Source: Mycobacterium sp. URHB0044 (GTDB taxonomy: Bacteria; Actinomycetota; Actinomycetes; Mycobacteriales; Mycobacteriaceae). Taken from it: a stretch of DNA of 64,000 nucleotides. The notes under the pieces were generated by a model. It did no database searches, was not told where the DNA came from, and saw only the letters and a program-made list of their open reading frames with translations. Positions 25,404-34,145 of the stretch are shown in pieces. Location of the stretch: positions 372,001 through 436,000 of the forward strand of contig NZ_JIAW01000001.1 of NCBI RefSeq assembly GCF_000620625.1, written 5' to 3'. Numbering within the stretch: the first letter of the stretch is position 1; each line of letters starts with the position of its first letter. The position numbers were made by a program, and so were the translations under genes.

Positions 25404-27158
25404 TCACCAGCCGCCGACCCAGCCGTCGAAGATCGCGTCCGGTTCGTCGGCGGGGCGCTGCGAGCGTCCCACCAGGAAGTCGAAGTCACACCCTTGGTCG
25501 GCCTGCAGCACCCGCTCGACGTACAGGGCGGCGTAGCCGCGCACCGGAGGCTTGGACGGTCGGGCCTCCAGTTCCGCTCGCCGCGAGGACATCTCGGCGT
25601 CGGTGAGCAATACGTCGAGCTTTCCCGCATGCGCGTCGAGTGCGATGACGTCACCGTCGCGCACCAGGCCTAGCGGACCACCGGCCGCGGACTCCGGGCT
25701 GACGTGCAGAACGCAGGTCCCGTAGGCCGTCCCACTCATCCGGGCGTCGGAGATGCGCACCATGTCCTTCACGCCCTGCTTGAGCAGCTTGCTGGGAATC
25801 GGAAGCTGTCCCCACTCCGGCATGCCCGGGGCGCCGCGCGGACCGGCGGACCGCAGCACCAGAACGGAATCCGCCGTCACCTCGAGGTCGGGATCGTCGA
25901 AGCGCTGCATCAGATCCTTGATGTCCTCGAAGACGACCGCGGGCCCCTGATGGACCAGCAGTTCCGGGCTGGCCGCGCTGCACTTGATCACCGCGCCGTT
26001 CGGGGCGAGGTTGCCGCGCACCACCGCGAGGCCCTGCGACGGCTGGAACGGCGCGCTCAGCGGGGCGATGACGGACGTGTCGGTGGCCGCCGTGGTGGGC
26101 AGGTTGTCCGCGACCGTCTTTCCCGTGACGGTGATGGCATCGGTGTGCAGCAGCGCCTCGACGGACTTCATCACCGCCGGGATGCCACCCGCGTGGAACA
26201 CCTGCTCGACGAGATGCTCGCCCGCCGGACGCACGTTGACGACCAACGGTGTGCGCGCCGACAGTTCGTGAAACCGATCCAACGACAACGGAACTCCCAC
26301 GCGGCCGGCGATGGCCAGCAGGTGCACGATCGCGTTGGTCGACCCGCCGACCGCCAGCATCAACGTGATCGCATTGTCGAAGGCCTCGCGGGTCAGCACC
26401 TGTGATGGCCGCAGCTGCTCGGTGGCCAGTCCGACCGCCCGCGCGCCGCACTCCTCGGCGACCTGGAGGCGACGCGAGTCCATCGCGGGTATCGCCGCCG
26501 TGCCCGGCAGCGTCATGCCGAGGCCTTCGACCAGGGTGGCCATCGTGGAGGCGGTCCCCATCTCGGGGCAGTGCCCACGGGACGGTCCGGCTGCGGCCTC
26601 CAGCCGTTCGTAGTCGGCCATGGACATCCGGCCGGCCCTGACGTCGTCGATGTACTCCCACAGATCGGTTCCGACGCCGAGCTGTTTTCCGTTGAAGACG
26701 GCCGGTGAGGCCGGTCCACCGGTCAACACGATCGCGGGCACGTCGGCGCTGGCGGCGCCCATGAGCTGAGCGGGCACCGTCTTGTCGCAGCCGCCCAGCA
26801 GCACGACGGCGTCGAAGGGATACGCGCGGATGGACTCCTCGACGTCCATCGCCATGAGATTGCGAAACAACATGGTGGTCGGCTTCATCAGTTGCTCACC
26901 GAGCGAGATGGTGGGGAACTCCAGCGGAAACCCGCCTGCGGCCAACACTCCGCGGCGCACCGAGTCGGCCAGGCCGCGAAAGTGCATGTTGCAGTTGACG
27001 ACTTCCGACCACGAATTGCAGATCCCGACGATCGGCCTGCCTTCGAATGCCATGCGGGAGAAGCCGGAGGCGCGCATCGCCGAGCGGTGCACGAAGCCGG
27101 GCACACTGCTGCCCGCGAACCACTTGGCGCTCCTCAAACCGCCCGGCTGCGGTGTCAT
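25404..27158 (-). CDS. IlvD/Edd family dehydratase (dihydroxy-acid or sugar-acid dehydratase)
   Basis: This 584-aa protein removes water from a 2,3-dihydroxy acid to give a 2-keto acid. Fe-S ligands are visible in GICNSWSEVVNCN, GGCDKTVPAQLMG and SRGHCPEMGTASTM. The length is near that of both IlvD and sugar-acid dehydratases. The start overlaps the stop of the upstream flavoprotein gene by 4 bp (ATGA), so it is translationally coupled as the last gene of a catabolic operon rather than placed with branched-chain amino-acid genes. That context favours a sugar-acid or other catabolic dihydroxy acid over valine/isoleucine synthesis. Longer open frames upstream are only antisense-frame read-through of the neighbouring gene. 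Confidence 0.88.
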   Translation of the reverse strand: MTPQPGGLRSAKWFAGSSVPGFVHRSAMRASGFSRMAFEGRPIVGICNSWSEVVNCNMHFRGLADSVRRGVLAAGGFPLEFPTISLGEQLMKPTTMLFRNLMAMDVEESIRAYPFDAVVLLGGCDKTVPAQLMGAASADVPAIVLTGGPASPAVFNGKQLGVGTDLWEYIDDVRAGRMSMADYERLEAAAGPSRGHCPEMGTASTMATLVEGLGMTLPGTAAIPAMDSRRLQVAEECGARAVGLATEQLRPSQVLTREAFDNAITLMLAVGGSTNAIVHLLAIAGRVGVPLSLDRFHELSARTPLVVNVRPAGEHLVEQVFHAGGIPAVMKSVEALLHTDAITVTGKTVADNLPTTAATDTSVIAPLSAPFQPSQGLAVVRGNLAPNGAVIKCSAASPELLVHQGPAVVFEDIKDLMQRFDDPDLEVTADSVLVLRSAGPRGAPGMPEWGQLPIPSKLLKQGVKDMVRISDARMSGTAYGTCVLHVSPESAAGGPLGLVRDGDVIALDAHAGKLDVLLTDAEMSSRRAELEARPSKPPVRGYAALYVERVLQADQGCDFDFLVGRSQRPADEPDAIFDGWVGGW

Positions 27159-28864
27159 CGGACGCGCGCGGCGTACGCGGTGACCTTGCGCAGCGCCGGC
27201 TGGCGAGCCGCCTTGTAACCCAGCCAGCGACCAGGCCTGGTGGACATCATCGCGCCGACCAACTGCTGCTGCCAGGGCGGCTTCCGCCCAGCTGCGGTCG
27301 CCTGGGGTACCGAGATGCCCGCGGCGTCGTCGAGCGCGGCCTTCGCGGCGTTGTGCCCGTTGGCTCCCATCACGCCGCCGCCGGGATGGGTGCCGGATCC
27401 GCAGAGGTAGTAATTGCGCACCGGCGTGCGGTAATTCGCCAACTCCGGGATGGGGCGTGCCCCGAAGAGCTGGTCCAGCATCATGCTGCCGTGGAAGATG
27501 TTGCCGTCGGTGATCAGGTACTCGTTGTGCAGATCGTCCGGCGTGATGATGACCCGGTCGAGGATGTGGTCGCGCAGGTTGGGGGCGTAGGTGAACAAGT
27601 CCTCGAGAACGAGGTCGGCCCACTTCTCCTTCTCCGCCGCCCACGTGGTGCCGGTGAGCTCCGACGGAAGCTGCTGAATCCCCAGCGTCATGGTGTGCAG
27701 CCCTGCCGGCGCCAGCGAGTCGTCGGTGACCGACTGCGTGACGGCCTCGATGACGAAGGTGCTCGGAAAGGTGCCGCGCCGTTGCGCCTCGAACGCCTCC
27801 TCGAAGGCCTCCCGGCTGGGTCCCAGCAGCTGATGCCCGTGGTGTTGCGGCCCAACTGACGCGTCGGGGAACGGAAGGTATTGCGGCAGTTCGTCGATCA
27901 GGAGGTGAATCCTCGCCATCGAGCCGCGGGTGTCGATGTTCTCGACGTCGTGGACGAGCCTGGCTGGCAGCACCCCGGGTTCGATCAGCTGGAGCAGGGA
28001 GCGCTTGGGGTCGGCGTTGGAGAAGACCTGCGCGGCGGTGACGACGGAGCCGTCGCCGAGACGGACGCCGGTCGCGACGCCGCGCTCCACGACCACCTTG
28101 TCGACGGGAGTCGACGTGCGGATCGTCGCGCCGTAGTGCCGGGCCCCTGCGGCCAACGCCTCGGTGATCGCGCCCATGCCGCCGCGGGCCAGGCCGAATT
28201 GCCCGAAGTTGCCGTTGAACTCGCCCCACGAGTGATGGCCGTATGTGTAGGCCGTTCCTGGCGACGACGGGCCGCCGAAGATCGACACCATCCCGAAGAA
28301 CGTGAGCATGCTCTTGAGCCGCTCGTCCTCGAAGTACCGGTCGAGCAGGTCGCGCACGGACAGCAGCGTGAATTCGTCGAACAGCGTTTGTTCACCCGCC
28401 GCCTCGAACGCGGCGAGGACCTCGGAGCGCTGCGGGGGAGCGGTGAGCAGGTACGGGGTGACGAGACCGGCGAAGCGCTGCAGGCGGACACCGAAGTCGA
28501 GGAAGGCCTGAGCATCGTTCTTGTTGAGCTTCTCGATCTCGCGAAGCGTGCGGTCGGTTTCCTTCCACATCGTGAACGAGGTGCCGTCGCGGAACAGGCT
28601 GAACGACAGGGCATCACCTTGGTAGAGGTCCAGCCCGAACCGCTTCAGCTCGAGTTCTTCGATGATCTCCGGTCGCAGAAGCCCGGCGATGAAGGCGCAC
28701 GACGACCACTTGGTGCCGGGGATCAACTCCTCCGTCACGCAGGCGCCGCCGACGACCGCGCGGGCCTCGAGGACCAGCACGCGTTTACCCGCGCGGGCCA
28801 GATAGTTCGCGGTGACCAGGCCGTTGTGGCCGGCACCGATCACGATGGCGTCGTAGTCGGGCAT
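27155..28864 (-). CDS. Phytoene-desaturase-like FAD oxidoreductase (PYROXD2-like)
   Basis: This 569-aa flavoprotein starts with the dinucleotide-binding motif YDAIVIGAGHNGLVTANYLA followed by the LEARAVVGGACVTE loop. It ends with the FAD-contact region NYYLCGSGTHPGGGVMGANG. The overall pattern is that of the phytoene desaturase/PYROXD2 group, not of carotenoid enzymes next to crtB/crtE, none of which is here. The start at 28864 has AGGAG eight bases upstream. It follows the small barrel protein gene by one base and overlaps the dehydratase start by four. Oxidation or desaturation of the operon's substrate is likely; the substrate itself is unknown. Confidence 0.85.
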   Translation of the reverse strand: MPDYDAIVIGAGHNGLVTANYLARAGKRVLVLEARAVVGGACVTEELIPGTKWSSCAFIAGLLRPEIIEELELKRFGLDLYQGDALSFSLFRDGTSFTMWKETDRTLREIEKLNKNDAQAFLDFGVRLQRFAGLVTPYLLTAPPQRSEVLAAFEAAGEQTLFDEFTLLSVRDLLDRYFEDERLKSMLTFFGMVSIFGGPSSPGTAYTYGHHSWGEFNGNFGQFGLARGGMGAITEALAAGARHYGATIRTSTPVDKVVVERGVATGVRLGDGSVVTAAQVFSNADPKRSLLQLIEPGVLPARLVHDVENIDTRGSMARIHLLIDELPQYLPFPDASVGPQHHGHQLLGPSREAFEEAFEAQRRGTFPSTFVIEAVTQSVTDDSLAPAGLHTMTLGIQQLPSELTGTTWAAEKEKWADLVLEDLFTYAPNLRDHILDRVIITPDDLHNEYLITDGNIFHGSMMLDQLFGARPIPELANYRTPVRNYYLCGSGTHPGGGVMGANGHNAAKAALDDAAGISVPQATAAGRKPPWQQQLVGAMMSTRPGRWLGYKAARQPALRKVTAYAARVR

Positions 28865-28865
28865 G

Positions 28866-29192
28866 TCAGATCTCCTGCGGTAGTGGCGAATTGCGGGTGA
28901 AGAGCGTCGAGACGCTTTCTGGTTCGACCAGTTCGTCGAATCGCTCGACGACGGCCTTGAGCTCGGGCGCCCCGTCGCGCACACGCTCCCATTCCGGCCA
29001 CGACGTGACGGTCATGATCTCGATGACGTCGACGCCCGCAGCGCCGTCCCGGTCGACGAGGAAGACCTCGAAGCCCTGCACGACGTCGAAGGCCAGGCAC
29101 GTCGGCCGGTCGAGTTCGACGGAGAACCTCTCGAACTCCGCGGCGGTGACGCCGGGACGGAGGCGGAACATGTTCACCGCGCTGATGGTCAT
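28866..29192 (-). CDS. Small alpha/beta-barrel protein, REDY/HapK- or Dabb-like
   Basis: This 108-aa protein (MTISAVNMFRLRPGVTAAEF, then IEIMTVTSWPEWERVR) has the size and strand-helix pattern of dimeric alpha/beta-barrel proteins such as REDY-like HapK or stress-responsive Dabb proteins. No catalytic residue is assigned. It is separated from both neighbours by single bases (TGA-C-ATG arrangement on both sides), so it is embedded in a tightly coupled operon with aldehyde dehydrogenase upstream and the flavoprotein downstream. A role as cyclase, lactone handler or accessory subunit is possible; I cannot choose. Confidence 0.7.
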   Translation of the reverse strand: MTISAVNMFRLRPGVTAAEFERFSVELDRPTCLAFDVVQGFEVFLVDRDGAAGVDVIEIMTVTSWPEWERVRDGAPELKAVVERFDELVEPESVSTLFTRNSPLPQEI

Positions 29193-29193
29193 G

Positions 29194-30630
29194 TCAGGCG
29201 CTTTCGCGGTTGATCATCACGTGCTTGATCTCGGTGTACTCCTCGAGCGCGTACACCGACATGTCCTTGCCGTTGCCGGACTGCTTGAAGCCACCGTGGG
29301 GCATCTCCGGCGTGACGGGGAGATGGTCGTTGACCCATACCGTGCCGAACTGCAGGTCGCTCGATGCGGTCATCGCGCGGGAGATGTCGTTGGTGAACAC
29401 CGATGCGGCGAGCCCGTATTCGGTGTCGTTGGCCCAGGCGATGACGTCGTCGTTGTCACCGAACCGCGTCACGGAGGTGACCGGTCCGAACACCTCGGTG
29501 CCGACGATCTCGTCGCCCTGCCTCGCCCCGACGACCACCGTGGGCGCGGTGTAGAAACCGGTGCCGGGGTTGTCGCCTTGGATCAGCTCGGTGTGCCCCG
29601 TTGCCTTCGCGCGGGCGACGAAGCCCTCCACGCGATCCCGATGCGCGGCCGTGATGACCGGCCCCATCGTCGTGTTCTCGTCGGCGATGTCGCCGAGATT
29701 GAGCTCCTTGACGGCCTTTTCGAGACCCGACACCAGATCGTCGTGCACGGCGTCGTGGACGTAGAGCCGGGACGCGGCCATGCAGTCCTGGCCGGAATTG
29801 CAGAAGGCGCCCTCCATGATCTTGCCGACGGCCAGCGACACGTCGGCGTCGGAGTACACCAGGACCGGCGCCTTCCCGCCGAGCTCGAGGTGCAGCCGCT
29901 TGAGGTTGGAGTCGGCCGACGCCCGCATCAGCGCGCGCCCGGTGTCGACCGAGCCGGTCAGCGATGACATCCGCACCCTGGGATGGGAGACGAGTCGGGC
30001 ACCGACGTCCTCGCCGTCGCCGGTGACGACGTTGAACACGCCGGCGGGGAACAGGTCCTGCGCGAGTTCGGCGAGCCGCAGCACGGAGAAGGGGGTGTGC
30101 TCGGAAGGCTTGAGCACCAGCGTGTTTCCCGTCAGCAGGGCCGGTGCGATCTTCCAGATCGCCATCAACAGCGGGTAGTTCCACGGTGCGACCGAGCCGA
30201 CGACGCCGAGCGGGTCGCGCCGGATGATGCTGGTCTTGCCCCTAACGAACTCTCCCGCCGCACGTCCCTCCATGGTGCGGGCGCCGCCTGCGAAGAACCG
30301 GAGATGGTCGGGGATCAGCTCCATCTCCTCGAGCGCGAGGCCGATGGGCTTGCCGACGTTCCGGGATTCGATCTCGGCGAGGGTGCGCTGATCGTCCTCG
30401 ATCCGGTCGGCGAGCTTGAGGAAGGCGCGGGCCCGCTCGCCCACCGGTGTCCTGGCCCAGTCCGGGAAGGCGGCGTCGGCGGCGGCCACCGCGCGGTCGA
30501 CGTCCGCGGCTGTGCCGTGGGCGATTTCGGCGAAGGTCTCTCCGGTGGCCGGGGCGGGGACCTGGTCGACGGCACCGTCGGACGCGTCGGTCCAGCTGCC
30601 GTCGATGAACATCTTTCGGTGGAAGGTCAT
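29194..30630 (-). CDS. Aldehyde dehydrogenase, aminobutyraldehyde/betaine-aldehyde type
   Basis: This 478-aa NAD(P)-dependent aldehyde dehydrogenase has PWNYPLLMAIWKIAPAL, the SLTGSVDTGR cofactor loop, the catalytic Glu in LELGGKAP and the catalytic Cys in NSGQDCMAAS. The latter sequence and the overall pattern resemble gamma-aminobutyraldehyde and betaine-aldehyde dehydrogenases. Translation starts 32 bp after the TetR stop. Together with the APC permease encoded upstream, this hints at uptake and oxidation of an amine or amino-acid-derived aldehyde, but substrate assignment inside this family from sequence alone is unreliable. Confidence 0.9.
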   Translation of the reverse strand: MTFHRKMFIDGSWTDASDGAVDQVPAPATGETFAEIAHGTAADVDRAVAAADAAFPDWARTPVGERARAFLKLADRIEDDQRTLAEIESRNVGKPIGLALEEMELIPDHLRFFAGGARTMEGRAAGEFVRGKTSIIRRDPLGVVGSVAPWNYPLLMAIWKIAPALLTGNTLVLKPSEHTPFSVLRLAELAQDLFPAGVFNVVTGDGEDVGARLVSHPRVRMSSLTGSVDTGRALMRASADSNLKRLHLELGGKAPVLVYSDADVSLAVGKIMEGAFCNSGQDCMAASRLYVHDAVHDDLVSGLEKAVKELNLGDIADENTTMGPVITAAHRDRVEGFVARAKATGHTELIQGDNPGTGFYTAPTVVVGARQGDEIVGTEVFGPVTSVTRFGDNDDVIAWANDTEYGLAASVFTNDISRAMTASSDLQFGTVWVNDHLPVTPEMPHGGFKQSGNGKDMSVYALEEYTEIKHVMINRESA

Positions 30631-30662
30631 GGTGACTCCTTGGTGGTGTTTGAGGGGCTATT

Positions 30663-31235
30663 TCAATGAACGGTGTTGCCGGCGTTGGCGGCCGTGGTCA
30701 GAAGCGCGCGCACGGCGTCCTTCGAAATTGGTTGTTGCGCAATGGACATGTGCACCATGAGGCCTTCGATCACGACGTCGATCAGGCGTGCGGTGGCGCG
30801 GTCGAAGTGTTGAGCCAGGGCGTCTTCTGCGCGCTCCATCCATTCCTGGGTGATGCGTTTGTTGTCGGCCCTGCGCACCGCGTCGCCGTATAGCTCGTAC
30901 GTAACGGCCAGCTCGTTCGGATGCGCGGCGAGGTCGTCGGTGATCGCCAAGACGATGCATTCGATCAGATCTCCCTCCTGGTCGCACGACGCCAGGCGAG
31001 CCTCGAAGCGGCTGGCCAACTTGTCGACGTGCGTCTGGAACGCGAGTTGGACGATGTCGTCGAGCGTCGCGAAGTGATAGGTGATCGAACCGAGGGGGAC
31101 GTCGGCGACTTCGCCGATCGCGCGGTGGGTAATGCCGGCGACACCGTCGCGGGCAAGAACCTCGAGCGCGGATTCCACGATGCGCTCCTTTCTGTCGGGA
31201 TCGTGACGACGTGCGCGTCGCGGAGCGGCTGGCAT
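30663..31235 (-). CDS. TetR family transcriptional regulator
   Basis: This 190-aa regulator has AGITHRAIGEVADVPLGSIT followed by YHFATLDDIVQLAF, a standard TetR helix-turn-helix. The start has AAGGTGAG immediately upstream, and the 48-bp near-perfect palindrome at 31246-31293 lies only 10 bp before it, so it very probably binds there and represses itself and the downstream aldehyde dehydrogenase-flavoprotein-dehydratase genes. It lies between the permease gene and that operon, all on the minus strand. Confidence 0.9.
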   Translation of the reverse strand: MPAAPRRARRHDPDRKERIVESALEVLARDGVAGITHRAIGEVADVPLGSITYHFATLDDIVQLAFQTHVDKLASRFEARLASCDQEGDLIECIVLAITDDLAAHPNELAVTYELYGDAVRRADNKRITQEWMERAEDALAQHFDRATARLIDVVIEGLMVHMSIAQQPISKDAVRALLTTAANAGNTVH

Positions 31236-31245
31236 CGCTCACCTT

Positions 31246-31293
31246 CCGTTAGGAACGTTTGTACGTATCGATGCGTACAAACGTACCTAACGG
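31246..31293. promoter_or_regulatory. 48-bp near-perfect palindrome before TetR gene
   Basis: Outer arms CCGTTAGG/CCTAACGG and inner arms ACGTTTGTACG/CGTACAAACGT are perfectly complementary. The only asymmetric bases are one unpaired position between the arms on each side and one pair in the central TATCGATG. It is longer than a single TetR site and may hold two overlapping dimers. A role as terminator of the permease gene is less likely because there is no T-tract. Confidence 0.75.
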
Positions 31294-31326
31294 TCCGTAC
31301 ACGTGCTGGGTTTCTGCGAGGCTGGC

Positions 31327-32874
31327 CTACACCGCTTCGGGCGCCGGCTCGGCCAGCTCTCGTTCGTTGAGGGCGTGGCCGACGAGCGCGTACTTCGCTG
31401 GGGCGGCGAAGCGCAGGTAGACGCCGTACGCCATGCCGGCCAGCAGCGCGATGAACACCAGCGAGAGCATCAGCACCGCCGTCGCGCCGTGCACGCCCAA
31501 CAGCACGTCCAGGCTGTTCAGCGTCAGCACGAAGAAGGCGCCGAGGCCGATGATCGCGAGGATCGGCGCGACCACGGTGTTCCACGTGCGCTTGTCGACG
31601 TCCGACCGTCGGAAGAAGACGAAGATCGCGATCCCGGCGACGAGTTGCGACAGGATCACGCCGATGGTCCCGATGCCCGTCGCCCACGTGAACAACGTCG
31701 CGAAGGGATCCTGGTCGAAGAGGGCGAACAGCGCGATGACGACACCGACCATCAGGCTCTGCACGACCGAGGCCACCCACGGTGTCTGTCTGCTCGGCAG
31801 CGTCCAGCCGAGCGGTTTCCACACCAGGGTCTGGCGGCCGAGCGAGAACAGGTACCGCGACACGTTGTTGTGGAAGGTGACGATGGCCGCGAACGTCGCT
31901 GTGACGATCAGGATTTGGAAGATCAGCGAGATGTTGTGCCCGATGATCGTGTCGCTTGCGACGAAGATGAAGTTGCCGCCGGTTTCATTGGCGATCCCGA
32001 CGACCTTGTCCAAGCCGAGCGCGTTCATGATGAGCCAGCCCGACACCGCGTACAGCACGCCCATGAAGGCGATCGACAGATACGTCGCCCGGGGGATAGT
32101 CCGGGCAGGGTCCCGCGCTTCCTCGCCGTAGATCGCCGATCCCTCGAAGCCGATGAACGAGGCGTGCGCGAACATCAGCGCCACGCCGAGCGCGCCACCC
32201 AGTACGACACTGGGACTGAACGGCTCCAGCGAGAACTGCGACACCGGGACGGCGTCGCCGAACAGGCTGAAGACGCTGAGCACCGTGATCATCGTGACTT
32301 CCAGCGTCATGAACACGCCGAGCACCTTCGCCCCGGAGTGCACGCCCTGGACGCCGAGGCCCAGACACAGCAGGAGGCCGACGAATGCGTAGGCCCACCA
32401 CGGGATGTCGACGCCCAGCATCGGGTTGAGCAGTTCGGAGGCGTAGTAGCCGAACCCGCCGTAGAGGCCGGCCTGAATCGCGTTGTAGGCGAAGATCGCG
32501 AGAGAGGCCGACCCGAGGCCGGTGATCCGGCCGAGTCCGAGCGTCACGTATGCATAGAAGGCACCGGCGTTGGTGACGTGGCGGCTCATCGCGACGTACC
32601 CGACCGCGAAGATCATCAGCACGACGGCGGCGATGACGAACGCGCCGGGCATGCCGATTCCGTTGCCCGCTCCGATGATGATCGGATACAGCGCCACCAC
32701 GACCGTCAGCGGCGATGCCGCGGCAATGATGTAGAAGAAGATGCTCGGCACGCCGAGGCTGTTCTGCTTGAGCCCGTGGTTTCGCCGCCCGCCGGGCGGT
32801 GCGCCGGCGGGTGCGGGTGGCGGCACCGAGATGGGCCGCCGCGGTGGCTGCAGGGACTGAGTGACGTTCTCCAT
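31327..32874 (-). CDS. APC-superfamily amino acid/amine permease
   Basis: This 515-aa protein has about 12 hydrophobic segments and the first-helix pattern of APC transporters (GVPSIFFYIIAAASPLTVVV). The motif GFEGSAIYGEEARDPARTIP is the conserved cytoplasmic loop of the family. The N-terminal 45 residues are Pro/Arg-rich and cytosolic. It would import an amino acid, polyamine or similar cation by proton coupling. It is the promoter-proximal gene upstream of the TetR and aldehyde dehydrogenase genes and is probably the uptake step for that pathway. Confidence 0.88.
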   Translation of the reverse strand: MENVTQSLQPPRRPISVPPPAPAGAPPGGRRNHGLKQNSLGVPSIFFYIIAAASPLTVVVALYPIIIGAGNGIGMPGAFVIAAVVLMIFAVGYVAMSRHVTNAGAFYAYVTLGLGRITGLGSASLAIFAYNAIQAGLYGGFGYYASELLNPMLGVDIPWWAYAFVGLLLCLGLGVQGVHSGAKVLGVFMTLEVTMITVLSVFSLFGDAVPVSQFSLEPFSPSVVLGGALGVALMFAHASFIGFEGSAIYGEEARDPARTIPRATYLSIAFMGVLYAVSGWLIMNALGLDKVVGIANETGGNFIFVASDTIIGHNISLIFQILIVTATFAAIVTFHNNVSRYLFSLGRQTLVWKPLGWTLPSRQTPWVASVVQSLMVGVVIALFALFDQDPFATLFTWATGIGTIGVILSQLVAGIAIFVFFRRSDVDKRTWNTVVAPILAIIGLGAFFVLTLNSLDVLLGVHGATAVLMLSLVFIALLAGMAYGVYLRFAAPAKYALVGHALNERELAEPAPEAV

Positions 32875-32965
32875 AGTCGTTCATCTCTCGTGAAATGGGC
32901 GTTAACGATGCGTTCTGGGCCAACCTTTCGTTCTCCTGCTCGGCAAGAGGGTGCGAACTGGGGCT

Positions 32966-32988
32966 GGGGTGAGCGGCTGTTTCACCCC
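32966..32988 (-). terminator. Hairpin downstream of the TIM-barrel-like gene
   Basis: Arms GGGGTGA (32966-32972) and TCACCCC (32982-32988) form a strong stem with a 9-nt loop. It lies 32 bp beyond the stop of the minus-strand gene at 33020 and before the permease gene, a position suited to transcription termination. There is no T-rich tail. Confidence 0.45.
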
Positions 32989-33019
32989 CTCATCTCGAGT
33001 GCCGGATCCGTTGAGCAGG

Positions 33020-33982
33020 TCAGTTGGTGAGGGCCCGTGCGGCGAACCGTGGCCGCGGTGACACCGTCACATCCGGGGAACTGCTCAGTGCCAGTTCGTT
33101 GAGGATGGCCGCGTGGCGCACCTTGTGCCGGATGAGTTCTTCGTGGAACTCGGGCCGAACCCAGCCGTTGTACATGACCGCCTCGGACTCGCCGGGCTCG
33201 ATCTTGAAGTAGACGGGGCCGGCGACGCGGGCGATGTCGCCCGCCTCCCACAACCGGTTCATCCCGCCGAAGGACTCGAAGGTCTCGGCCCAGACGTCGA
33301 GGGGAAGATCGACCGACCGTCGGATGGCGGCGAGCATCGGGCGGCTCAGGTCGCCGACCGGATTCACGCTGTCGGCGCCCAGATCCTGCAGGATCTTGAT
33401 CGACGCAGGATTGGCATGGCCCGCGTAGACCGAGATCTTGAACTTGACGTCGGCGGGGATCTGCCCGGCGTCGCGGGCCTTGTTCAAGATGTCGAGGACA
33501 CCCTCGTCCCACACGAGCGCGCCCCGGATGCCCGTCGAGAAGATCCGCAGGTAGTCGTCGAGCAGGTACCGGACGTTGTCGAGGCCGCGCACCCGTCGGC
33601 CACCCGCCTGCCCCTCGGTGCTCAGGGCCTGCCGTCCGAGGTCCCATCCGGTCCGTGGACCTGGAACGGCGATCAGCTCGATGCCGTTCTCCGCGGCGAG
33701 AACGGCCACGTCGCCGAGTTCGCCGGTGCTCAGCAGGGTCGTGCCGCCGCCGAACGCGATGATGCGATGGATGAAGACGCCCTGCTTGTCCGACTCGTCC
33801 AGCAACGCCTCGAGCGTCGAAAGCCGCTCCACGCCAGAGATTTCCAACCGGTACTTGCCGCCATCGTCGAACGCCTTGGTGGACGGGGCGAGGCTGTAGT
33901 CGTCGCTGGGCAAGAGCCCCTGCGACGCCAGGATGCTGGCCCCGTCGACCTTCGATGAACGGGCGTCGGCTGCGGTGGACAT
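33020..33982 (-). CDS. TIM-barrel-like protein, possibly U32-peptidase-related, function unknown
   Basis: This 320-aa protein has no signal peptide. Repeating strand-helix segments ending GGGTTLLSTGELGDVAVLAA, KISVYAGHANPASIKILQDL and SVNPVGDLSRPMLAAI suggest a TIM barrel, with some resemblance to U32-type proteins, but I cannot assign a family firmly. The start at 33982 is chosen for its GAAGGAG ribosome site; the upstream ATG at 34036 lies inside the IclR palindrome. It is divergent from the IclR gene and is the likely target of that regulator. A glutamate-rich KIEPGE motif near residue 270 could hold a metal or substrate. Confidence 0.6.
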   Translation of the reverse strand: MSTAADARSSKVDGASILASQGLLPSDDYSLAPSTKAFDDGGKYRLEISGVERLSTLEALLDESDKQGVFIHRIIAFGGGTTLLSTGELGDVAVLAAENGIELIAVPGPRTGWDLGRQALSTEGQAGGRRVRGLDNVRYLLDDYLRIFSTGIRGALVWDEGVLDILNKARDAGQIPADVKFKISVYAGHANPASIKILQDLGADSVNPVGDLSRPMLAAIRRSVDLPLDVWAETFESFGGMNRLWEAGDIARVAGPVYFKIEPGESEAVMYNGWVRPEFHEELIRHKVRHAAILNELALSSSPDVTVSPRPRFAARALTN

Positions 33983-34030
33983 CGCGTCTCCTTCGTTGGA
34001 ACGGTTCCGACCCGGGACCGTTGTCGCGTA

Positions 34031-34065
34031 TTTCATTCACTGATATTCAACTTCGCTGAATGAAA
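34031..34065. promoter_or_regulatory. IclR-type palindrome, TTTCATTCA-N17-TGAATGAAA
   Basis: Nine-base perfect arms are separated by 17 bp, in the 163-bp region between the divergent TIM-barrel-like gene and the IclR gene. The placement 81 bp before the IclR start and 49 bp before the leftward start suits control of both. Confidence 0.65.
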
Positions 34066-34145
34066 ACTAAGACAGCGTCGACCGTCTGTCAACCGGTAGA
34101 CGTGGCTGGACGGAGCCATCACTGGGTACTGGTAACCTTCACTGG

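Noticed and set aside
27159..28229. N-terminal extension of the IlvD-like protein to 941 residues
   Set aside because: The extra 357 codons lie wholly inside the flavoprotein gene in another frame. The real start at 27158 forms an ATGA overlap with that gene's stop.
31303..33030. A 575-codon plus-strand frame opposite the APC permease
   Set aside because: Its sequence is rich in Glu, Asp, Arg and His repeats typical of the reverse of membrane-protein codons. The minus-strand permease has clear family motifs.
33983..34036. Upstream ATG of the TIM-barrel-like gene
   Set aside because: It falls inside the palindrome attributed to the IclR regulator, while the start at 33982 has GAAGGAG.
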